NCBI RefSeq assembly: GCF_014805685.1 | Contig: NC_060900.1 | Coordinates: 2,313,101 to 2,377,100 of the forward strand | Length of the DNA stretch: 64,000 bases | Direction: 5' to 3' | Origin: Silurus meridionalis | Taxonomy: Eukaryota; Chordata; Actinopteri; Siluriformes; Siluridae | Shown here: positions 33,297 through 45,127 of the stretch, one piece after another | Layout: every line of letters starts with the position of its first letter | How positions within the stretch are numbered: the stretch's first letter is position 1 | Notes under the pieces: model-generated | Database searches by the model: none | Told to the model about the DNA's origin: nothing | The model's input: the letters and a program-made list of their open reading frames with translations, nothing else | Made by a program: the position numbers and the translations under genes

Positions 33297-35714
33297 TCAG
33301 GAGAAGAAGGAGAACCTTCCACATAATCTGCAGTCACTGTGCTGGATTTCTTATCGTTTTTAGAGATGGAGATGCGTTACGTTAGAGAAACAGAGCAATT
33401 AACACTACTGTAATGTATAAACTATACAGTATGTACTGTAAGCACCTTGGCCAGACAACCTGTATCGTCCTCTCTAGAACTTTCAGTACGCTAAGGCGGG
33501 CTTTCTCCTCTGGAGCATCTGAGACTTCCAGATATCCAACAATCACCCTTTCCAGCCTCTTCAGGTGCCGAGCGATGCCTATACCCATCCTGTAGGATCG
33601 ACAAAAGTGATAGAGAGGATCTGAACTCATGACCTTCTGATCAGAAGTAGAACATCTTAACCACTCCCAACAGCTTCCATTTCCACCAAGTAACTGTGAG
33701 CAAACGTGTTCGTGACGTGTGACGCACTACTCACTTTTCGACGAACGGCAGGAGGTTGCTAGCGTAGATCCGGCGGAGTGCGAGCTTGTGCTCCATTTCC
33801 ATGTGGGTTAAAATAAGGCGAAGGACGCTGTCGTAGCGGTTTGGAGTACGCTTTGGGCCTTGAGGCTTCTCGAGGACTGAGAGTAGATCTATGAGACACG
33901 GCAAGACCACCTGCAGCGACAAAATACAGGTGTGTTTTACAGGAAAACCCGATGTTTTTACAAGGAATACTCCAGGGTTCAGTACTAGGACCGAATCATT
34001 TCATGAGTAAGGGCATCAAATCAGCTACATTCAGACATGCATGGTTAAATATATAGTCAATAACAAAAAGGCAATTGAAACTGAAGTCCAAATAAAGCTC
34101 TCCTCATATCTCCTGCATCAACCTGAAGCTATTTTGTACAAATACCAAATACACTAAAGGACAAAAGCAGGCGCTAATCTTACAGGGCGTTTAGTCGAGT
34201 GAAGTGGCATTTACATTTATAACATTTAAGATAAGATAAGATTCAGACAACTGTTGCAGATGAGGGTTAGGGGCCTTGATCAAGGGCCAATTAGTGGCAA
34301 ATTTACGGTGGTGGGATTTGAACTCTCCACCTTTTGGTCAAAAGTTCTTCATCACTAATGGCAGGTCAACAGGGTGTGTTGTATAGGGTGCGTTATACAC
34401 GTGTATCCCACCTGTATGAGAGGAGCGTCGGAGGTGTACAGGTGATTGTACAGAGCGTCGTAAAGCACCTGAGCTCGGTTAAACTGCCTCAAATCAGCAG
34501 CAGGCTGCACACAAAGACGAGCAAATACACTCAGATTACATGTAGTCAACATGAGCACACATTTTTATACCGGATAAAGATACGTTTGTCTCATCTGACC
34601 ACGTGAAGGACGATATGATGGAGGCAGTGCACTCCGAGGACTTTGTTTTCTGTCCGGTAGTCGTCTGATATGAGCAGGGACGGGGGGAAGACCTTGTCCA
34701 AGTAGTCGGTTAAGTAAGGACGCCCAACTTGTACCAGCAGCCAAGAGAAGACGTGTTTCACCGCTTCGTTTCGCTTCCAGGTTTCTCTAAAGACAGAGAA
34801 ATTATTTTAAAGGTTAGATCAGATAGAACTTTATTAATCCTAAAGGGACTAATACAAGACTAGTGACTGTAATCAGTATTGCCATATATTTTTATTATGA
34901 TACACACTTTTTCAATATACTGCAATATATTTTTGCTTAATGGATGTTTGTTTTGTTTATAAAGGCACACTGTCAGGCTGATGCAATGTAAAAATGTTGT
35001 GCTTATCCTTTATATGGTTTTTAAACTTCTCTTTTACTGGGATGAGGACAAGAAGAGTTTGGGTTTTTATAGATGGTGAAATGAATCTCACTTGGTCATA
35101 TCAGGCTGCAGTGTTTCCAGGATGGGTTTCAGGATCCCTGTGCTTCCTCTTCCATCACTTCCACACAGCAGCTCTTGCACTGATCCGCTTCCACTGGCTG
35201 TGACTGTGCACTTCAGCAGCTCCAGAGCACACCCCCTGGAAGTCTGATCGGTCCACGGCTGCTTTTGCAAATGTGTGATGGAGAAGATGCACAGGAGCGG
35301 ACCGAGGGTGTGAAACAGCGCCTTCGCCCCTGGATCTCCACACCGCAGCGCCTCTCCGAGCTGAGCGATCAGAGCCTGAAGAGTTCCAGCGACCGCTACA
35401 GCTCTTCCCGGGATGAGCTCATAGCTGGTGGCGGATAAAGTCCCGCTGTCCGTGTCGCACGTAGGCAGCGCAGCGTGTCTAATGCACGATTTCACCAAAT
35501 CTGCGTACGTGCTCCGTACACGTGAGCTGAACTCGGGGAAGAGCCAGGACACGGAGCGGGTCCTGAACAGATCGGCGGTGCGGATCAGGATGCTCGGCTT
35601 GTCTGCATTTCTCTCCTCAAAGCGTTCACGGATTCCAGAAAGAACAGGAATGACACTAACGTCCTCACTGTCACAGTGTATACTGAAATCCTGAAGAAGA
35701 AGCTCCAGAGACAT
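32560..35714 (-). CDS. tti2: TTI2, TELO2-interacting protein 2 (TTT co-chaperone complex)
   Basis: Seven coding exons in transcription order: 35714-35092, 34786-34600, 34504-34412, 33910-33735, 33589-33446, 33242-33086, 32649-32560. All are in phase, giving 489 aa against about 508 in human. Diagnostic segments are VLGVHCLHHIVLHVPAADL, NRAQVLYDALYNHLYTSDA, LILTHMEMEHKLALRRIYA, RHLKRLERVIVGYLEV and LLLLDHCSHGRL. The protein is all-helical and has no catalytic motif. TTI2 works with TELO2 and TTI1 to stabilise newly made PIKKs (mTOR, ATM, ATR, DNA-PK) with HSP90. The first exon carries over 40% of the CDS. The exon 6 acceptor is preceded directly by a (TG)n tract. The gene is convergent with mak16. 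One weak donor (GTCAGA after exon 2) was accepted because it keeps frame and family sequence. Confidence 0.95.
33245..33294. repeat. (CA)n forming the pyrimidine-tract position of tti2 exon 6
   Basis: On the coding (minus) strand this is (TG)n ending directly in the acceptor TGTGTGTAG before 33242. No conventional pyrimidine tract lies between repeat and splice site. Confidence 0.9.
34190..34358 (-). repeat. tRNA-derived SINE (minus orientation)
   Basis: The complement shows a degenerate tRNA head (ending near 34358), box B as GAGTTCAAATCCC and the GGCCCTTGATCAAGGCCCCTAACCC body. It is in tti2 intron 3. A shorter head-only piece of the same family lies at 33617-33672 in intron 4. Confidence 0.65.
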
Positions 35715-36035
35715 TTCTGTTTCCTATCAATTCATTTACCTCATACAGTCCTATATACTGGATAAATACACGCTTTATTTTGCTCATGATAGTAGTCGCA
35801 GGAAAGTGACGTCATTCTACGCAGCTTTCAGTACAATTCCCGCTTTCTTCTGTGCGATTCGCTGATACGTCTGACAAACCGTCCTCTGATTGGATAGTCT
35901 AAAGGGCGGGATGTTATATGGACCAATCATAACACAAAAGACCGGGTTTGTTTGTTAGGACATTTCCGTGATTCGATATTTTAATGTAATCATTTTAATA
36001 CATACTTAATATTTTATAAGGATTTTATAGATTTG

Positions 36036-36090
<55 letters not shown>

Positions 36091-36114
36091 CACATATATA
36101 AATGTAAAAAAAAA

Positions 36115-36147
<33 letters not shown>

Positions 36148-36150
36148 TTT

Positions 36151-36211
<61 letters not shown>

Positions 36212-38150
36212 TTAATTTTATAATTATTTATTATTATTATTTAAACAAATAATTTATTATATATAATTACATTTATATAATATAAATATATACTTTATAT
36301 AATAATTACATTTGTTTAAATAATAATAATAATAAATAATTATAAAATTAATTGTATTATTACTAATTATATTATTATTATTATTATTATTATTATAATT
36401 TATTTATTTGTTTGTTTGTTTATTTGTTTGTTTGTTTGTTTGTTTATTTATTTATTTGCATGGCCACATTCTGCTTTGAAATTAGGCGATTTAAACGCTC
36501 ATCTTCCCAGGATCTGTTAAAAGCTTTTGGGGAAAAAAAAGGTTCAACAATAAGATTTGAAAAGGATTCACCAATTAAATAAAAAAAAAAAAGAGTTTTG
36601 AGAATTATAATGATTGAACTGTACATCAAGGTAAAGTGTAGATGTTTCATAAAAATTGTATGGGTTTGTCTAAACATTTTACCATCAGTGAGACTCAATC
36701 CAAACACGTGAACTATGAAAACTGGGAGATTTAAATCTATTCCAGCATGAAAAAGCCCTGACTTTACTAACACTCTTGTGGTGAATAAAATCTCCATAAG
36801 CACACTCCAAAATCTGGTGAAACATCTTTCCAGAAGAGTAGAGATTATTATAACAGCAAATGGGTTATAATGGTTAAAAAAAACATACCAATTTTATGCT
36901 TAGGTGTCGTTTTGCACATTTGTTGGCAGTACAGATATTTAAATAGCCATATTCAGGTAAATGTACTGCCATAAATCATTGTCTTTGTATCCTGAAGTGT
37001 GTTTTGCTATATGAAAGCAAAGTCTGTTACTAAAACCTAAACTAAATAAAAAAAAAAAACTATACCTAAAATAACCTTTTTTTTTTGTTACAAAGAGCAG
37101 AATAAATCCTAGGCATTTTGAATCCTCTGAGCAGCTCCTGCCTTTGTAAAAGCTCTTCTATTCATCCTTACAGAGCTTTTATTAACTCAGGCAGGGTGGA
37201 AATTAAATCTGGTGGTTGAACTGTAGACGGTTTTGTGGACATCTGTCACTCTTTTGTCTTTCCGTCAGATTGCAGAAGGAAACATGTGCCAGATGCCTAT
37301 CAGCCGGAAAACGACACGTCACCGTTGACGTTTTACAGCGTGAGTGTTTATTGACGTTGGAATAAAGTGCTTTGATTGAGAGGATATTGGATTTTCAGTA
37401 TCACGTCCGGTGAAAGCTCGTCTACGTGATGATGTTTGCTTAAAAAAAAGCAGATTAATACCACCATACCAAGTATTTAAAATCATTAAAATCCTCGGAT
37501 TACTATAATAATGAATCTACTGTTCCTGTAAATATTTTTATAAGATTTGTAGAAAACAATCACAAATTCTGTGAAGCAAATAGTTTATTAAAATCATGGC
37601 TAAAATACAAAACAGCATTAATATCACATTATACTGCAACCATATCAAATACTCCATTCTGATTGGTCAGAACTAATAATACATTCGAATACCTTACAAT
37701 TTCTTTATGAGTACACATAGAGACTCCAGGTTATACGCCAAACAACACATACTTGTATATTATCCTTTTAACGTTGTGTGAGGATTACCGATACTTCAAA
37801 TTGGTTTATTAAAATGATTTAATTGGAAGTGGAGTCTCCAGTGTCAGCAATGCTTTTTTCCACAGAATAGTTGGTTTTACACTATGCGAATTCATATAAC
37901 GTGAAGAGAAGAGAACAAAAGCAAGAGAGAAAAAAAAGCAGATGAGAGAAAGAGTGTTTATAGCTGCTATAGTGAGAATAGGAAAATGTCTAAAATGCAT
38001 GTGTCATCAAATTTGTAACACAGTTGTAATCGTTGACACATTGTGGCGGTAAAAGAGGAATAAAACGCTCATATGTTGTTAAGGGAAAAAACACAGAGAC
38101 TTCAGGTTGTAAACAGGAGGTTCTTTACCTATAACAAGATAACCCTATAA
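35715..38150. other. Intergenic region between tti2 and slc18a1
   Basis: The tti2 side (35720-35950) is CpG-containing and has two CCAAT boxes in opposite orientation (GATTGGA near 35888, CCAATCA near 35924), a likely tti2 promoter. From 36036 to 36460 there is a low-complexity block: (TG)n, (AAAT)n, (AT)n, (ATT)n and (TTTG)n. The remainder is AT-rich with no coding exon recognised. Short ORFs there contain no family motif. Confidence 0.5.
36036..36460. repeat. AT-rich compound microsatellite with imperfect cruciform
   Basis: (TG)n at 36036-36084, (AAAT)n at 36115-36142 and (AT)n at 36154-36207 run into an inverted repeat. The left arm is 36210-36250 (AATTAATTTTATAATTATTT then ATT units and AAACAAAT). 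The right arm, 36310-36353, is the complement with one extra ATT unit. The spacer is about 59 bp of AT-only sequence. Confidence 0.85.
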
Positions 38151-38157
38151 CAAGTGC

Positions 38158-38163
38158 TTTATT
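38158..38163 (-). terminator. Candidate slc18a1 poly(A) signal
   Basis: On the minus strand AATAAA lies about 47 bp after the slc18a1 stop codon, implying a short 3' UTR. Further AATAAA words exist near 37570 and 37805, so a longer UTR is possible. Confidence 0.35.
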
Positions 38164-38165
38164 TG

Positions 38166-38209
<44 letters not shown>

Positions 38210-38210
<1 letters not shown>

Positions 38211-41200
38211 TACTCCTCAGGGTCAGCATCGCTCTCGTCACTCAGGGGGAACTCTCTACACTCACGCTGTGTGTTGTAACTCTTTACGTCCATGGGACAC
38301 TCCTGGTTTAAAATCGCCTGCAGGAAAAATATCACATGAATAAGCATAGCCTAAAGAGATTGTCTGCTCCATCTGTGCATGTGTGTGTGTGTGTGTGTGT
38401 TACCATCTTCTCCTCCTGAGCAGCTGGGTTTTTCAGAAAGTAGCACAGTGGTGCATAAAGTATATTGACCACCCCAATGATGACCATAAGATATGGGAAT
38501 CCAATCACTTGCACTATAGCGCCTCCAGTAGACGGACCTGTGTCATAATAAAGGGTAATAAAGTCTCACTGGATATGTTTTCTAAAAATACATACGTCTG
38601 TGTGCCATAGTGTGATTTTTATCTGCTTCATAAGAAAAAAATGTAGTATTATACACTTATAGGTGCATTTATTATAAACGTATAGCACTCTTTAAAGGGG
38701 CAATTCTTTATTTTAAAAATATACATTATATACATTCGCTAGATCTGTCATTAGCATAGGACTTCAAAGATCCCTTAGAAAAAAAGGCCTATACAACAAT
38801 TCTATGCATGTTGCTGAAACAGCCATTAGTAACTGGTTGGTGCTATTATGTGTTTTGTGTTTTTGTCTTGTGTTGTCTGTTTGCACTGTCTTTTGTCTGC
38901 ACTGTTTACACTCGGTTGCACACAATGCACTTTATGTGGCCCGGACATTTACGTTAGACCTCAGATCTGCCTTGTGTGATCTCTATGTTGTGTGATGTAG
39001 CTTTATGTTGTGTGATGTAGCTCTATATTGTGTGATGTAACTCTATGTTGTGTGATGTAGCTTTATGTTGTGTGATGTAGCTCTATATTGTATGATGTAA
39101 CTCTATGTTGTGTGATGTAGCTCTATGTTGTGTGATGTAACTCTATGTTCTGTTATGTAGCTCTATATTGTGTGATGTAACTCTATGTTGTTTTATGTAG
39201 CTCTATATTGTGTGATGTAGCTCTATGTTGTTTTATGTAGCTCTATGTTGTGTGGGTAAGCTATATGTTGTGTGATGTAACTCTATGTTCTGTTATGTAG
39301 CTCTATATTGTGTGATGTAACTCTATGTTGTTTTGTGTAGCTCTATATTGTGTGATGTAGCTCTATGTTGTTTTATGTAGCTCTATGTTGTGTGACGTAG
39401 CTCTATGTTCTGTTATGTAGCTATATATTGTGTGATGTAGCTCTATGTTGTTTTATGTAGCTCTATGTTGTGTGACATAGCTCTATGTTGTTTTATGTAG
39501 CTCTATGTTGTGTGATGTAACTATGTTGTTTTATGTAGCTCTATATTGTGTGATGTAACTTTATGTTGTTTTATGTAGCTCTATGTTGTGTGATGTAACT
39601 CTATGTTGTTTTATGTAGCTCTATATTGTGTGATGTAGCTCTATGTTGTTTTATGTAGCTCTATGTTGTGTGATGTAACTATGTTGTTTTATGTAGCTCT
39701 ATATTGTGTGATGTAGCTTTATGTTGTTTTATGTAGCTCTATGTTGTGTGATGTAACTCTATGTTGTGTAATGTAGCTCTATGTTTTGTGATATAGCTCT
39801 ATGTTGTTTTATGTAGCTTTATGTTGTGTGATGTAGCACCAGGGTTCTGGAGAAACATTGTCTCATTTCACGGTGTACTGCTTCAGCTATATATTGTTAA
39901 AATGACTAAAAATGATGAACCGACGCTTTATATTCTAATACACCATGACAAATGTGTTCAAGTAGATACATTTTCTTTAAAGTTAGAAATAATCTCCAGT
40001 ATAAATCCTTACCTATAGCGAACCCCATACAAAGTGCTACATCCGCTATGGCGTACACGCTGCCATACACAGAGATGTGTCTGATGTCCACCAGGTAGCC
40101 CATTATAGCCATCATAGATGAATCGACCATCCCTACGAATACAATATAAAAATTTCAGTGATTACAGACAAAATCCTGTTCTGTCAGAGATCTAAGTGCT
40201 GTTCTTACCGATCGCGAATCCTAGTCCTCCGTTAGGGCCAATAAGGCCGTAGATGTTTTTGGCTAGAGGAACCTGTAAGAATTTGGATTTTACATTGTTT
40301 TATAGTGGACTGAAAAAGAGCAACAAATGCTAAAGAGAGAAAGAGTTGCCATTCCTTAATATTAAGTGGACAGGAAGTTTTACATTTGCATAATGTATAC
40401 AGACAAAATAATTGTATTGAAGATCCCATTTCACATTTAGTCTCCATTCACTGTTATGATAAGATCCACTTTTCTGTGAAGATGTTCCACTAGATTTTGT
40501 GGAGATTTGTGCTCATTTAGCTACAAGGGTGTTAGTAAAGTCAGGTACTAATGAAGGTTAGAAGGTGAGGAGGACTGTGGGGCATTCAGCATTCACATTT
40601 ATTCATTCAATAGAGGTGGAGCTCTATAACAGGAGATCTTTGTTCTCCAACCCAGGTCAAGCAGCTTTGTGCACAGGGGTATGATGCTGGAACAGGTTTG
40701 GGTCTCCTGGTGAAGTCAAGTGAAGGGAAAATTTCATGCTACTGTATTAAAAAGACATTTTATACAATTGTGCTGGAAAAGTTTTGTGCTTTTTTAAAAT
40801 TTAAACACACATGCGACACTTTTACAAACCGCATCGATGTTGGATATATTGAAACAACTCAACAAAATAATTTTGTTGAAAAAATCCTGTATCGCTCTCA
40901 TCTGTTCTTTGGTGATTTGATATTTCTGTTTTTTTAATCAGAAGCACGCTAGTAAAATGAGGAGGCGGAGTTACTCACGCAAAGGAGGCTGATGCCAATG
41001 ATGACCATGCCGATCATGGAGCACAGCCACCTGGGAAAAAAACAGATCCAACAATCTAGTATTATATAAACTTCAATTTCATGGACGTGAAAAAATCTTG
41101 ATCATAGATGAAGCTACTGCAAGTTCAATTTTAAGACTGATTTTATGAAATGACCTACGAAATTTCATTTGGATGTTATAAAACGCACCAGAATTACACT

Positions 41201-42933
41201 TTACCTGCCCATTTTGTTGGCCAGCAGGCCAAACAGGTTGGTTCCAATTAAATAAGACACGCTGGCTGGTAGAAAAGCCACACCTGCAAAATCATTGCAT
41301 AGAAAAAAATGATCTTGTGACATCAATGGATCAAACTGACAGAGAAAATGCAGTCCGCCACCTTCTAAATACACTCTCAAACATATCTGTGCTTTTGATC
41401 AGCCGACTAAGCCTCATGAGAAGAAAAAAAAAAAAAAAACAATTATAGTAATACCCTGAGGCCTTGATGTCCCGTGGAGATGTCTGGAGCCACCACGTCT
41501 CTTTTAGATCAAAGCTAAAGGCAACGATTTCAGCAGAATTTTGTCAATTTAGATGTGACAAAGTCGAAATAACACCAGTGAAAGAAAACGAGCGTTTCTT
41601 TGCTATTTAATATGCTTTCAGTACGCAGATCCACTTTAGATTTACATTCACTGCCTTCCGAGAAAGAAGGAACGTATTAGACACCACAAATTACCGACCT
41701 TAGAATTAATTATTCGCATTGCTGTTGTTGCCAATTACAGCGTCGAGACGTCTACACTAACAAGCAATTAGGTTCTTACAGCATTGTGGCTCAATTTGGA
41801 CCCATTCCTCTTGTCAAACAGTCTCCCATTCATGAAATTGGTTGGACACGCAGCTTTAAAAAATCCTTCATAAATTGTACATGGGGTTCAAACCAGAAGA
41901 TTGAATTCGATTTATTTCTATTTTTTAAACTATTCGTTTAATAGACATCCTCATGAAAAAGTTTTACAGGAATAAATAGATTAAGAATTTACATTGTCAA
42001 TTAATTCAATTGTCCATCCCTAAGGAGCGAGCCAGAGGTGATGTTGGTAACAGAACATTATTGAGGTTTTTACTGATGGAGACTTGAGCGCAAAACTGTT
42101 TGTGTAGACTTTTTTGGTCAATGAAATTTAATTCTTCTCTAAAATATCTGGACCCATTGCATTCATGATTTCTTCAATGATGCCTAATGCGAGTGAGAAG
42201 AGAAGCAGAACCATTTCATGACACTTGCACATACATAGTATGGGATTTATGGTGTTCTACATGTGAATCCTATATAAATGATAAACCAAATGCCTTGAGC
42301 TTTGCATTGTTCTCCATCCCAATATCTCGGCTGATTTCAGGTGATCCTGCAACTCTTTTCATCTAATCGCTAGATTTTTTCTTACCTTCCCTTATTATTA
42401 GTCTGAGAGGGTTGCTTAAAACCTTAAGTGACACACCTGTCTAGGGTTGATAAGCTCAATTAACTTTCCACCTGCTGATTATTATTATTATTGTTATTAT
42501 TATTATCATTATTATTATTATTATTATTATTATCATTCTTACACAAATGTTTAAGTTCTTAGCTACAGCTGATTTAAAAAATTGCTGACCCTCCTATAAA
42601 CATCTGGTTCAACGATCATAAGAATACACGAATCAGTCAGAAAAAGAAATGTCAACTAGATGTAAATATTGGCTAGTTTTTTGTAAAGGTTATTTATATA
42701 TTATTTTATTTGTTATATAAAGGAATAAAGCATGCAGTGGAGATTCTTACCAAGCTGCCATTTTGGTGAGCACATGGTCTGCATCATCCATATAGGCAGA
42801 GTGGGCTCTAAAATGGCCACGCCCATGTTGGCAAAACACAACGATCCTGCGGATAATCACACATCAGGATGCATGTTATATCCAAGTAATAAACCTACAC
42901 ATAGGCTGGGTGATAGATGTCAAGTACTTAGGG

Positions 42934-43000
<67 letters not shown>

Positions 43001-44309
43001 GACACACACACCTGCGCTGATAAGTATGTAAGGGTCCTTCAGCAGAGTTAGCAGTGGTGTTCCCTCAACACCCTGAAAAGCAAACAAACATTCATTCAAT
43101 CTTAAAACACAAAAGTCCACAATTAAACATGTGATAAGTGATATATGCCCTGATACACACAAATATGGTTGAGTTTGTGGACACCTGAGCATAAGATTGC
43201 TTTGTGCTTTTTGAACATCCCATTCCACATTTAGTCCCCATTTACTCTTATAATAAGCACCACTCTTCTCAGAAGATGTTCCACTAGATTTTTGAGTGTG
43301 CTTGTGGCGATTTATTCAGCAACAAGGGCGTTAGTAAAGTCAGGTACTGATGAAGGTGAGGTGAGGAGGCCTGGTGTGCAGTCAGTGTTCACATTTATTC
43401 ATATTCAGTAGGGTTGAGTTCAGAGCTCTATAGCAGGAGATCTTCCACTCTAACCCATGGAAAGTATATCTTCATGGCGCTGTATTTGTGCACAGGGGTA
43501 TTGTGATGCTGGAACAGGTTTGGGTCTCCAAAGTGAAGGGAACATTTCATGCTGCCGCATCCAAAGACGTCCAATACAATTGTGTACATCCAATTTATAG
43601 GATTAAAGGTGTCCCAATACTTTTGCCATAATGTATGTATATATATATGTTTAAAACTGTTTACTATTCTACTAATATGTATTATTATTATACAAATTTT
43701 ATTTATTATAGTATATAGTTTACTATTTTAAACGTATGTATCTTTACGTTTATTGACATCTTCAGGACAGAGAAGTTTAAATTCTAGCTTTTTTTGCTGC
43801 AATAACAAATACAGTAACAGGAACAAGCACATCATCCCATTGTTCATTATTTTCTTCTACCAGTGGTTCCTTATTCGTCTCATACCACAGCAGTTTGTCC
43901 ATGATAATGTATAACACAGTTCTTTTTATCCATTTATGGTTATATTTGCTGTTGTGCCTCGTCCAAAAGACAAGCACATTCCTGTTATCTCTTCTGTTAT
44001 AGCAGCTATTAGCTGTAGTTCTGTTGTGAATAAATATATTTGAGAGGACAGCCGAGGTGTTTGTCCTTACCCTGGGAGATATCCTAGAGGGCTGCAAGAT
44101 ACAAAGCTGAAGTGCTATGTTTAAAAAATAAAATGAAATAAAACATTAACACACAAAAAACATCAATAATAATTATAATGCAGATAAAAATCTAATCAGA
44201 TGCATTTTATTTCACCTCCATCAAACAGAGCGAGGAAGGCCAGGATGAGGAACGGAGAACTTTTGCCTACAAACTCGTACATGACGCTGCCGAAAGGAGC
44301 ACCAACTGC

Positions 44310-44369
<60 letters not shown>

Positions 44370-44531
44370 AACAGCTGAACATCCTGATGTATTAATTAGT
44401 AATTATTGTGGTTAAACTCTGTAAGTCTTAGCACCCACTGAGCACACCCATGGCGAGACCTCCGAGTGCTATCCCCATGGCAATCCCTCTCTCATTATCA
44501 TCAGTGTACACACTGGCCAGCATGCCCAGTC

Positions 44532-44598
<67 letters not shown>

Positions 44599-44907
44599 AT
44601 ATATTAGTCCAACACAATCAATAATAAAAATTAAAAATCCATTATTTTAATAGTAAATCTATTTCTATTGGTCCTAATATACTTCAATGTAACTGTAATG
44701 CACAATTGTGAGAGGTGTGTTCTTGTAGCAAAATATCCTATATATCCTATACTTACATCAACATCTCATTAAAAATCTAATCTTAGTATCTAATTCTCCA
44801 TGTAGTAGTTTATGTTGAAATAAACCAACAGAGACCAAGCAAATGTCTACACAGGACCAAAATAGGCACATATATCGCTCAGTACAGAGACATTTGATCG
44901 CTATTCT

Positions 44908-44953
<46 letters not shown>

Positions 44954-45052
44954 CATTGTACCTGCAACGGAGGAGAAGGAGGAGCCAATTCCTTGGAGGG
45001 AACGAGCAAAAAACAGCAAGGTGTACGTTTCTGAGAAAGCAAACACTGAACG

Positions 45053-45127
<75 letters not shown>

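Noticed and set aside
38985..39835. CRISPR-like array of regular repeats
   Set aside because: Units of 20 bp abut directly with no unique spacers, and the setting is an intron of a vertebrate gene.
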